In this document: positions 26,172 through 34,600 of the stretch, one piece after another | How positions within the stretch are numbered: the stretch's first letter is position 1 | How the letters are laid out: every line of letters starts with the position of its first letter | Assembly (NCBI GenBank): GCA_035294265.1 | Contig: DATGLK010000047.1 | Location: forward strand, 1-61,952 | Direction: 5' to 3' | Length of the DNA: 61,952 nt | Source: Candidatus Binataceae bacterium | Lineage (GTDB): Bacteria > Desulfobacterota > Binatia > Binatales > Binataceae | Notes under the pieces: model-generated | Told to the model about the DNA's origin: nothing | Databases searched by the model: none | What the model saw: the letters and a program-made list of their open reading frames with translations, nothing else | Program-made: the position numbers and the translations under genes

Positions 26172-27587
26172 CTAACGCGAGTGGGGCCTATGACCACCGG
26201 GATTGCCCTGATGATTGTCCCGCTGGTGGCCACGCGCGGGAGCGCCTCGAAACTGACGGTCAAAGTTGGCTACCTGCGCTGCGTGCTGGCGCTCCAGATT
26301 GTGAACCTGCGCGACATGCTGACGCTGCAAAGCTTCGCGCTCGGCCTGGTTTCGTCGCATCGCCTGTTCTTGACGCTGCATTTGCTGGCGCTCGGCGTTC
26401 TGCATCCGGGCCTGGTATTGATGCTGCAAACCGGCAACCTGGTGTTCGTGTTGGTACTCGGTGCTAAGTGCAGCCGCGCCGCGGATCGCGCCGCGCGCGT
26501 GCCGTTCCTCCAAGGACTTCATCTCGCCCGCTCGCTGATTCTGTAGGCGAGCAATCTGGACCTGTCCCTGGCGCTCAAGCAATCGTTGCTGGTTGGCGCC
26601 CGCCAGCTCGCTGAGGTTGACCTGTGCCGTTCCTAACCGCGAGAGCATCGTCTGACGCTGGGCGTGGATTTGTTCCAGCGAGCGTGCCATGGCCTGGCGC
26701 CATTCGGGATGATGCTGGGCGGCCCAAGCTGGATCTCGCTGCGCCCACCAATTGATATCGCGCCAGACGTGATTGCGGTCGAAATCCCCCTGCCACTCGG
26801 GATGGTGAGCCGCGGCCCACTGCGGATCGTGCGCGAACCACCAGCTATCGGAACGCCAGATGCGATCGCGGTCGAAGTCGCCCCACCATTCAGGATGGTT
26901 GGCCTGGACCCAATCGGGATGGAAGCGCCACCACCATGCGGCGGGATGCCAGATGTGGTCGTCGTCGAAGTCACCCCACCAATCAGGATGGTTCTGCCAC
27001 ACCCAATCAGGGTGGTACTGCCACCACCAGCCCGCTGGATACCACACTCCGCCGGAGGGATAGCCCCACCAGTCGGGATGGTTAGCGAGCATCGCGGCGC
27101 GCTGAAATAGCCACCACCAACCCGCCGGGTACCACGTCCCTTGGTACGGTGCGCACCACCATCCGGGATGGTTCAGACGCACCCAGTCGGGTTGATACTG
27201 CCACCACCAAGTTGCCGGATACCACGCGTGGTTGTAAAAATCACCCCACCACTCGGGATGATGCAGGCGAGCCCAATCGGGCTGATTGTCCCACCACCAG
27301 GTGGCGGGATGCCACAGGTGGTCGTCGTCAAAATCGCCCCACCATTCCGGATGGTGAGCGCGGACCCAGGCGGGCCGATGCTGCCACCACCAACCAGCAT
27401 CGCGCCAGACTTGATGCTCGTCGGCTGCACCCCAAACCGGGGCAGGGGGCAGCGGACTGGGCCAGGGCCGAAATTGCGCCGCCGCCGGCGTCGCGATGGC
27501 CAGGAGCAGGAGGCCAAGGGCGATCGAACGGCGGGCCGATTTTGTCCAGCAGTTGGTGTCCTCACTCGCCGGGCTCGTAAATCTCAC
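26172..27587 (-). CDS. Exported Trp/His-rich tandem-repeat protein with coiled-coil tail
   Basis: I do not recognise a family. The start is taken as GTG 27587, ten bases after AAAGGAG, giving 471 residues that begin with a signal peptide (SIALGLLLLAIATPAAAQF). Residues about 56-300 are eight copies of a 30-31-residue repeat: H-P-[ED]-W-W-G-D-F, then x3-[HV]-x-W-[HYR]-P-[A]-x-W-W-W, then x3-P-[DA]-W-[VA]. The rest, to the C-terminus, is rich in Gln, Glu, Arg and Ala and probably helical, ending in a basic His/Gly/Asn-rich tail. The protein should be periplasmic or secreted. Stacked Trp could bind polysaccharide, heme or lipid; nothing here decides which. Confidence 0.75.
   Translation of the reverse strand: MRFTSPASEDTNCWTKSARRSIALGLLLLAIATPAAAQFRPWPSPLPPAPVWGAADEHQVWRDAGWWWQHRPAWVRAHHPEWWGDFDDDHLWHPATWWWDNQPDWARLHHPEWWGDFYNHAWYPATWWWQYQPDWVRLNHPGWWCAPYQGTWYPAGWWWLFQRAAMLANHPDWWGYPSGGVWYPAGWWWQYHPDWVWQNHPDWWGDFDDDHIWHPAAWWWRFHPDWVQANHPEWWGDFDRDRIWRSDSWWFAHDPQWAAAHHPEWQGDFDRNHVWRDINWWAQRDPAWAAQHHPEWRQAMARSLEQIHAQRQTMLSRLGTAQVNLSELAGANQQRLLERQGQVQIARLQNQRAGEMKSLEERHARGAIRGAAALSTEYQHEHQVAGLQHQYQARMQNAERQQMQRQEQAMRRNQAEREALQRQHVAQVHNLERQHAAQVANFDRQFRGAPARGHQRDNHQGNPGGHRPHSR
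26688..27422 (-). repeat. Eight tandem 30-31-codon repeats inside the Trp-rich gene
   Basis: Copy boundaries on the protein (523-residue frame numbering) are 108-138, 139-169, 170-199, 200-229, 230-259, 260-290, 291-321 and 322-352. Copies 2 and 6 are nearly identical at the protein level; copies 4 and 8 diverge most. Copy 4 loses the P-D-W element, and the last two copies have two Trp in place of the Trp triplet. The DNA is repetitive enough to risk misassembly. Confidence 0.8.
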
Positions 27588-27818
27588 GGGCAGGAAGCTC
27601 CTTTTGCCGAGCCTTTTATAAGAAAAGCTGGCGGGGGTGTGGGCTTTCAGCATGTCTTGCTGTTCCGTTGCGGGCCAGAATGCGCGAGAAGGAAATTGCT
27701 CACACGGGATTTGGACGGCTTGTCGCAGCGCTTCGTTTACCACGTGAGGTTAAAGTCCGGGCGCAGGGCGCCACCCAGCGCGCCGCAATTTCGTAGTGGG
27801 AGTCGCGCGGGCGGTGAC

Positions 27819-28046
27819 TTAATGGCCGCAGCCGCAGGCGCCCCCGCAGCATCCGCCGCCGCCCACTGGGCCGCTGCCCTCATAGCTGCCGCTGCTGCTC
27901 TGTTCGGCATGCGAAGCGAAGGAGGACAACTCGCGCGTCAGTTGCTCGCTGCCGCAATCGGGACAGGCCGCCGCCGGGGCGCTGGCCATTACGAAAATTT
28001 CGAATTCGTGCTCACAATCGCGGCACCGGTACTCGTAGATTGGCAT
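27819..28046 (-). CDS. FmdB-family zinc ribbon protein
   Basis: This 75-residue protein begins with the FmdB ribbon: MPIYEYRCRDCEHEFE and a second pair in CPDCGSEQL, giving a CxxC...CxxC zinc site. The tail is Gly/Cys-rich and ends in GGACGCGH. Members are putative regulatory or metal-binding proteins. GGAGGAG precedes the ATG. It follows methylmalonyl-CoA epimerase by four bases and is the last gene of a minus-strand operon that begins near 30042. Confidence 0.9.
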   Translation of the reverse strand: MPIYEYRCRDCEHEFEIFVMASAPAAACPDCGSEQLTRELSSFASHAEQSSSGSYEGSGPVGGGGCCGGACGCGH

Positions 28047-28050
28047 AATC

Positions 28051-28488
28051 TCACTCCTCCACGTATTCGATTAGCACGCCATGAGTGGCGCTGGGATGTA
28101 GGAAACAGATCCGGCCGGCCAACCCCTGGCGCGGACTCGAATCAAGCAAGGGTAGTTCAAGTTTGCGCGCTCGCGCCATCGCGCCCTCGATGTCTCCGGT
28201 CTCAAAGCATATATGATGCAACCCACCGCCGCGGGCAAGAAAGCGAGCCACTGCGCCCGAGTTCGAGCGTGGCTGAAGCAGCTCTATCCGACTGCTTCCC
28301 AGGCGCAACAGTGCCGCCCTGACGTCCTGCTCCTCAAGGACCGCTTCGCGCATCAGCTCCAGCCCTAGCGCGTCGCGCCAGAAGCGATAGGCCTGCTCCA
28401 GATCGGCGACGGCCAAGCCTACGTGATGGATACGCTTAATGGCGGCGGGATCGGAATCCGCCGTCGTGAGGCGCGATTGGCCCTTCAT
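28051..28488 (-). CDS. mce: Methylmalonyl-CoA epimerase
   Basis: This 145-residue VOC-fold protein converts (2R)- and (2S)-methylmalonyl-CoA in propionate metabolism. Metal ligands are visible as His in RIHHVGLAV, His in GLHHICFET and Glu in VLIEYVE, in the order expected for the family. The start overlaps the HAD gene by four bases (ATGA). The methylmalonyl-CoA mutase is not in this window. Confidence 0.87.
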   Translation of the reverse strand: MKGQSRLTTADSDPAAIKRIHHVGLAVADLEQAYRFWRDALGLELMREAVLEEQDVRAALLRLGSSRIELLQPRSNSGAVARFLARGGGLHHICFETGDIEGAMARARKLELPLLDSSPRQGLAGRICFLHPSATHGVLIEYVEE

Positions 28489-29243
28489 GATGCGGTCTGC
28501 CCTCCGAAGCGAATTTCGCGGTCGCGCCGGCGCACATATTCCGCCACTTCCGGCAACGCCCGGACCTGAATGTCGGGTCGATATCGACTCAGTCGTGCGG
28601 CGCTGTGGCCCGCGTCCGGCGCGAACAAGATTGCTTCTAGCCCGGCGGCCTTGGCGCCCACGATATCCAGCGCCGACGAATCACCAACGTGCATGGCCTG
28701 GTCTGGGGCGGCCTGATGGAGCGCCAGCGCGGCCCGAAATATCTCGGGGTCGGGCTTGGCCGCGCCGGTGGCTGACGAGATGGTCATGGAGTGAAAATAC
28801 TCGGCCAAGCCAAGTCCCTCCAGGATCGTATACAGACGCGAATCGAAGTTTGACACCACGCCCAATTCCAAACCTTGCTCGCGCAAGGCGCGCAAAGTTT
28901 CGAACGCGCCTGGGTGAACCATCCAGTTGCGATAATCAGCGAAGTAGGCGAAGAGGCACGCAAAGTAGGCTTCAAAATTACTAAATTGACCTAGGCCGGC
29001 GAAAGTCTCGCTCACCCGCTCGTGCCACCATTGACGCTCCAGCTCGCGTAGCCGAGCGGGCGAATGGTGGGGACCGAAGCTCAGGGGTGGCGCCTGGGCG
29101 AAGACCTTGCGGAAAGCCGCGCTGACCTCGCGCCCACTGGCTTGGACGCCGAACTCGCGCGCGATCGCGGCGTAACTTTCGCCCACCGCCCGGCGAGCGT
29201 CGAACAGAGTCCCAGCGGCGTCGAAGAAAACCACCTTGAGCAT
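28485..29243 (-). CDS. HAD-superfamily hydrolase, HDHD3/YjjG-like
   Basis: This 252-residue phosphatase-type protein has HAD motif I as FFDAAGTLFD, where the second Asp of the usual DxD is Ala. Motif II is VSNFDSR, the motif III Lys is in GAAKPDPEIF, and motif IV is HVGDSSALDIVGA. The changed second Asp, the general acid in phosphatases, is shared with some HDHD3-like proteins and may mean a dehalogenase-like or altered activity. The cap domain is helical (residues about 20-100). It is translationally coupled to the epimerase gene. Confidence 0.82.
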   Translation of the reverse strand: MLKVVFFDAAGTLFDARRAVGESYAAIAREFGVQASGREVSAAFRKVFAQAPPLSFGPHHSPARLRELERQWWHERVSETFAGLGQFSNFEAYFACLFAYFADYRNWMVHPGAFETLRALREQGLELGVVSNFDSRLYTILEGLGLAEYFHSMTISSATGAAKPDPEIFRAALALHQAAPDQAMHVGDSSALDIVGAKAAGLEAILFAPDAGHSAARLSRYRPDIQVRALPEVAEYVRRRDREIRFGGQTAS

Positions 29244-29249
29244 CTTCAG

Positions 29250-29375
29250 TTACTTTCCCTCGGTGCGGCGCAGGATGAAGCGGCGGGTCAGCGGCCACAG
29301 ACTGCGTATGATGAACCAGCGCCCATGCCGGATCTTGCCCGCGTAAACCTGGATCGATTGCTGCGCCAGCGACAC
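29250..29375 (-). CDS. Possible 41-residue basic protein in an operon gap
   Basis: A GTG-started frame with AAGGTG five bases upstream begins 11 bases after the phosphoesterase stop and ends six bases before the HAD gene start. It fills the only sizeable gap (142 bp) in an otherwise tightly packed operon. The product is basic and amphipathic, with a hydrophobic stretch WFIIRSLWPL and a C-terminus ending in RRFILRRTEGK. No family is recognised. Placement is the main argument; the frame could be accidental. Confidence 0.4.
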   Translation of the reverse strand: MSLAQQSIQVYAGKIRHGRWFIIRSLWPLTRRFILRRTEGK

Positions 29376-29385
29376 CGCCGGCACC

Positions 29386-30042
29386 TTAAAGGAACTCCAG
29401 GCGGGCGTCCAGCCGGCCGTCGGCAGCTTCCACCACGATATATCCGCCACCCTTGAAAGGGCCGGCGTTGAGCACCTTGGTGGCGCCGATGTAATCCACT
29501 CCGGCCGATTCGTGGATATGGCCGGAGATGCAAACTTCGGGCTGAAACTCCTCGATAAAGTGGCGCGCGGCGCTGCTACCGACCGGGGTGCCGTTGCTCA
29601 ACCGATCGCACTTGGTTGCGTAGGGCGGGGTGTGGCAAACCATCAAAGCGGGCCGATAATTCCGCAGCTCCTTCCAGCCGCGCATCAAGGTGTCGTAAAT
29701 TTCCTCCTCGCTCAGCTCGGTAGGGGTGTGAAAAGGGGTAAGGTTGGAGCCGCCACAACCGAAGATCCCCACCCCGTCAATTATTTGTCCATGCCCATGC
29801 AGCGCCACCCCCTGCTGCTCGAGATAAGAGATGACCTCGGGCCGATCCAGGTTGCCGGGCAGGGCGAGCAAGTGCGGACAGGCGCGGCGGGCAACCTGCA
29901 ATACGCTGGCGGCTTCCGTGGGACCGCCGAAATTGGTCAGATCGCCGGAGATTACGATCAGCTCGGTGTCGGCCATCTGGGCATCCATCCGAGCCAGGTT
30001 GCGGGTCGCCATGTGGATATCGCCGAAGGAGATTATTTTCAT
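29386..30042 (-). CDS. Metallophosphoesterase
   Basis: This 218-residue calcineurin-like phosphoesterase starts at ATG 30042 (MKIISFGDIHM). The metal motifs are D-x-H in FGDIHM, ISGDLTNFGG, ALPGNLD (a GNxD with Leu in place of the usual His) and CISGHIHES. The GNLD variant occurs in some MPE subfamilies. It is the first gene of the operon that continues to FmdB and is divergent from trmJ. The substrate is unknown. Confidence 0.85.
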   Translation of the reverse strand: MKIISFGDIHMATRNLARMDAQMADTELIVISGDLTNFGGPTEAASVLQVARRACPHLLALPGNLDRPEVISYLEQQGVALHGHGQIIDGVGIFGCGGSNLTPFHTPTELSEEEIYDTLMRGWKELRNYRPALMVCHTPPYATKCDRLSNGTPVGSSAARHFIEEFQPEVCISGHIHESAGVDYIGATKVLNAGPFKGGGYIVVEAADGRLDARLEFL

Positions 30043-30103
30043 CGCGCCTGTGCTTCTCGCTCCCTGCAAGGACGGGTCGCTCTCAACCCGCCTGCGATGG
30101 ATA

Positions 30104-30109
30104 TATAAT
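30104..30109 (+). promoter_or_regulatory. Consensus -10 box of trmJ promoter
   Basis: TATAAT is perfectly conserved. The expected start point, about seven bases on, falls at the ATG at 30117, so transcripts may be leaderless or may use the ATG at 30135. The -35 region is weak. Confidence 0.5.
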
Positions 30110-30116
30110 AGCTGCA

Positions 30117-30881
30117 ATGGCCCAAGCAGAGCAGATGGCCTTTGTCCTGGTGCGGACCAAAAGCGCCGGCAATATCGGCGCCGCTGCCCGGGCGCTCAAG
30201 AACATGGGGTTTGCCGATCTGCGCTTAGTGGCCCCGGCGGCCGGCGAGGACCGGGTGGCCTCCGAGATGGCGGTTCACGGCCGCGATATTCTACAGCGCG
30301 CGCGGCGCTACCCGGATCTGGCGGCGGCGCTAGAAGACCGCACTCTGGCGCTGGGCACGACCTGCCGTTTCGGAGGTGACCGCGCCCCGGCCCAGCCGCT
30401 GCGCCAAGTCGCGGCCGAGTTAAGCGTGCTTGCCGAGCGGGTCGCGGTCGTATTCGGTCCCGAGGATCATGGCCTAAGCAATTACGAACTTAGCTTTTGC
30501 CAGCGCTTGATCGTGATTCCAACTGCGCCCGAATATCCCTCGCTCAATTTGGCGCAGGCCGTGATGGTCACCGCCTGGGAGCTGTTCATGGCGCGCCGCG
30601 ACACGGACCCACCACAGGCGCGATCCGCGAGGTTGGCGCCCTGGCCCGACAGCGCCGCGATGCTGGCGCGGCTGGAGCGGGCGCTGATCGCGATCGGCTT
30701 CCTGCCCGCTGACCATCCCGAGCACATCATGGCCAGTTTGCGCGCGCTGTTCGGGCGCGCCGGGCTGAGTTCGCGCGAGGTCGATATCCTGTCGGGGATA
30801 GCTCGTCAAATTAATTGGTTTGCGCAGGGCGGCCGCGAGACGATCGAGCGCAAGCAGCGCACTGGCCGCGCTATTCGCTAA
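30117..30881 (+). CDS. TrmJ-like tRNA/rRNA methyltransferase (SpoU family)
   Basis: This 254-residue SPOUT enzyme has the TrmJ set: AGNIGAAARALKNMG near residue 17, the knot motifs VVFGPEDHGLSN and VIPTAPEYPSLNLAQAV, and a helical C-terminal extension. TrmJ makes 2'-O-methylations at tRNA position 32 from SAM. The start is at ATG 30117 or ATG 30135 (MAFVLVRT). It is followed after 25 bases by a small helical protein on the same strand. Confidence 0.9.
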   Translation: MAQAEQMAFVLVRTKSAGNIGAAARALKNMGFADLRLVAPAAGEDRVASEMAVHGRDILQRARRYPDLAAALEDRTLALGTTCRFGGDRAPAQPLRQVAAELSVLAERVAVVFGPEDHGLSNYELSFCQRLIVIPTAPEYPSLNLAQAVMVTAWELFMARRDTDPPQARSARLAPWPDSAAMLARLERALIAIGFLPADHPEHIMASLRALFGRAGLSSREVDILSGIARQINWFAQGGRETIERKQRTGRAIR

Positions 30882-30906
30882 GCGCGGTTGGGATTCGAGG
30901 CGAGCG

Positions 30907-31128
30907 ATGGGCAAGCTAATCGATTTGGCGGAAGTTCGCCGTGCCCGCCGGCGCCACGCCGCAGAGCAAAAGCGGCAGGCTCTGACGCGCGCGGTCGAGC
31001 TTATTGAGATCAATCTAGAGCTTGCTCAAGTCCAAATGGCGCAGGCTCGCGGCCCCCGGCGACTCGAATTGATCGGTCGTGCTCAAAAGTTGAAGGAAGT
31101 CCTCGCTTACGCCCGCGGCATGCTCTAA
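30907..31128 (+). CDS. Small helical protein of unknown function
   Basis: This 73-residue protein starts at ATG 30907 behind GAGGCGAG. It is strongly helical and charged (VRRARRRHAAEQKRQALTR), with a leucine/isoleucine-spaced second half that could form a coiled coil. I do not recognise the family. It lies 25 bases after trmJ and is probably co-transcribed. Confidence 0.6.
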   Translation: MGKLIDLAEVRRARRRHAAEQKRQALTRAVELIEINLELAQVQMAQARGPRRLELIGRAQKLKEVLAYARGML

Positions 31129-31600
31129 TAAAAACCCCCTGCCTATTCTTTCTCTAAGAGTTCGCTGATCAGGGAAGCGTGGTTGGCCAAGCAGGCTGGG
31201 CGGTCACCTGAGCATTTGGAACTTCGCGAACGGTTCCCTCGACATTTGATTCGTACCGCGGGATGTCTCCCGAATATATCGGTTCCTGCTACATGCGTCG
31301 GATTTTGCAGAACGGATCGCCTAACGTGCGCCGAGAAGCGATAACTGACGAGGGTCATCCTTATCCTTATCACTCACGTCGCTTGGCGTGTGGTTGCGAT
31401 CCTCGCTTCCACTGCTGCGAGTTTGGGTTAATCACTGACAAACCAGCTTGTCGTTGGGGGCTGACTCGCAACCGGCGCCTGGAGGCTCATGAGCGTCACT
31501 AAAGGCCCACCAGAAGATAAATTTTTTACTTTCCTGAATGCGCCAAACCCATACCTGTAGCTGAGTTAAGCCGCGCGTTCGCACGGCGGCGTTATTCGGC
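31129..31600. other. 472-bp stretch with no supported gene
   Basis: Several frames are open here, but none has a ribosome site or a recognisable motif. A short interrupted inverted pair, GGAAC and GTTCC, encloses TTCGCGAA near 31222. The region should contain the promoter of the following large membrane-protein gene. Confidence 0.4.
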
Positions 31601-34600
31601 GTGACCAGCTCCGGGAAGAAACTGCTGCGGGAATACGCGCTGGTGACGTTGACGGCCCTAGCCTTTGCTGCATTCTTTAGCCACGAACTTTTGGGCCGTC
31701 TGTTCATACCGGGCGCCGCTTTCGATTGGGACTTCTTTCTTGAGCTGCATTGGGTGCCCTACTACGAGGTACTTCATTTTCATCAATTCCCGCTGTGGAA
31801 CCCGTACAAATGCGGCGGTATGCCGATGCTGGGCAACCCGCAGTCGGGCTTTCTGACTCCCTTCTTCCTGCTTCAGCTACTAGTCGGGCCGGTCGCCGGT
31901 TTGCACCTGGAAATTCCACTGCACATCGCCGTGGCCTGGGTGGGCGGCTATTTCCTGGCTCGCACCTTGGGCCTAGGCTGGTTGGCGGCGATTACGCTTG
32001 GCTCGGCTTTCCCTGCCAGTTCATGGCTCTATCTCCATTTGTCTGAAGGGCATGTCGTCTTTTTGCCTGCCGCCTATTTTCCCTGGGTGATGGCCTGTGC
32101 TTGGCGCTCCGCGCGCACCGATCGGCTGACTCCGGCGATGGTCGCCGGAGCGCTGTGTGCCTTGATTCTGGGCGAAGGGGGCATCTATTCGCTCAGCCAG
32201 GCGGGCGTGATGGTAGGAGTGATGCTGCTTGCGATGGCACTGGTGGAGCGGCGGCTGATACCGCTGCTCTCACTGCTCGCGATCGGGTTGTTTACAACCG
32301 GGTTTGCCTCGATCAAGTTACTGCCTGCCGCGCACACCATGCTCGGCCATCCGCGCCCTTGGGAGTCCTATGACGTCAACCACATACGGACTCTGCTAAC
32401 CGCGCTCTTTTCCCGCAATCAGGATAATTACCGGCCATGGGCCGCACCCTGGGGCTTTCACGAATACGGTGCCTATGTGAGCGTATTTCCGTTCCTGGCG
32501 CTGGCCAGTGTGGCGGCTTGGCGCCAGCGCGGAGTAAAGATCTGGTGGTTTGTCGCGCTAATCGTATTCCTTCTGATGCTGGGCGATTTCGTCCCATACT
32601 CGCCCTGGAGTCTGCTTCATCGCTTGCCGATTTACTCTTCCGAGCGCGTCCCCTCGCGCTTCGCGATGCCGTTCACGCTGGCGATCGCCGCGCTGGCTGC
32701 CTACGGCGTGGAGTGGCTCGCACGTTGGCGCGCCGGTCGCCTGTTGTCCGCCTGTCTCATCGTCGTTGGAATCGTCGACGCCTGGGTGGTGGCGTCACCC
32801 GATCTGGCTCATATCTTCGACGCTCAAGACCCACCGATTAAGGCCTCCCCAATCTTTCGCCAATATCAGGCCTCGACTTACAGCATGTTCCCGATTGGCC
32901 GTGCCAACCTGGGTGCGGTGAGCTGCTACGAATACACTTGGTTCACCACTCAAGCACTGGGTTTCAACCAACAAAACTATCGCGGCGAACAGTACCTGCT
33001 GGGCCCCGGGCAGGTGCGATTGCTGCGTTGGAGTCCCAACGTGCTCAGCTATCAGGTCAACGCGCTGGGCCACGCCATCCTGGTGATCAACCAAAACTAT
33101 GACGGCGGCTGGCGGCTATGGCAGGGGCAGGGGAGGTTGCGCAGTTTGCAAGGCTTGTTGGCGATCGAAATGACCCGTGGCCGCCATACCATCGTGTTGC
33201 GCTACCTTGGCTCCGACTTCCTGCTCGGAAGTGCGATTACCCTCCTGACCGTTGTACTGGCCTGGGCGCTGTGGAGGGTGGAAGACCCAGCGTTACCAGT
33301 GCGCGAGCACGGACCGTCCGAACCGCTCGACAATGCCAATGCTTTACTCGCTGACCTGCGCGCGGTGTTTGCTTATTGCGGCACTCTTGTCGATCGCGCA
33401 GTGGCTTGGAGCTCACCGCTGCGTAGCCGTTATCCTCGCGGCTGGGAAATTCTGTCGGTTGGCGCCGGCAGTCTCTTGTTCGCCGCCTTTTATTGCCATC
33501 CGTTGTGGGGGCGGCTCAATCAGGTGAGTTTGACCCTGGATTGGGACCGTTTTCTTGAGCAGCATTGGGCTATCTATCAGGCGCTGGCCAAATACCATCA
33601 GTTTCCTTTTTGGACGCCCTACAAATGCGGTGGGATGCCGCTTTTAGGCAATCCAGAGTCGACCTTCCTGACCCCTTTTATCGTCCTCGATCTGCTTTTC
33701 GGTCCGGTTGCGGGCGCCTACCTGGCGATTCCACTGCATCTGGCCATTGCGATGGCGGGCGCCTACGTGCTGGCTCGGGTTTATGGACTGGGGGTATGGG
33801 GTGGTACTAGCGCCGCTCTGGCGTACGCCGGTAGCTCATGGTTCGCGCTTCACTTGGCGGCCGGCCATGTGGTCTTTCTGCCCTTCGCCTATCTGCCCTG
33901 GGTGCTGGCGGTTTTGTGGTTTGCCTGCGCGCAGGAACGCCCTGCCGGAGCCATCGCGGGCGCTTTGCTGCTGGCGTTGATGCTCGGCGAAGGCGGGGTT
34001 CACCCGCTCACGTTTACGGTGGTAACCGCGGGCCTGATGACGTCGGCCGCCGTGTTGACCATGCGCAGCGTGAAACCGCTGGGATTTTTTTGCTTGATGC
34101 TGCTGTTTGCTTGCCTGTTTGCCGCCCCCAAACTGCTGCCCGCCATCGATCTGATGGTGCGCCATCCCCGTCCGCCGATCGGAAGCGAGGTCTATTCTCC
34201 TTATCTGCTCCTGAGCGCAATGTTTTCTCGCAACCAGGATTTATATCGCCCGGCGCCAGGCTGGGGCTTTCACGAGTATGGCGCTTATGTCGGCCTGCCC
34301 GCGCTGATCCTGTTTATCGTCGGCGTTGTCGGCGCCTGGCGGCGCAGCGTCGCGTGGTTGGCGATAACAATCGTTTTGTTCAGTCTGGCGATGGGGGCCT
34401 TCGGCCGCTGGGCGCCATGGGTGCTTATCCACTACTTGCCGGCACTGTCTTCCGAAATGGTGGCGCCACGTTTTTTAATTCCGCTCACCCTGGCGCTCGG
34501 GATGGTAGTCGGATGCGGCGCGCAGCGGTTGGTGAGCGGCAGCGCGCGCGGGCTGCTGCCGCTGCTGCTGATTGTGATGACGGTGGACGACTGCCATGTC

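Noticed and set aside
27141-28322. 393-residue plus-strand frame across the Trp-rich repeat gene
   Set aside because: Antisense shadow of a repetitive Trp/Pro-rich gene that continues through fmdB and mce. No ribosome site.
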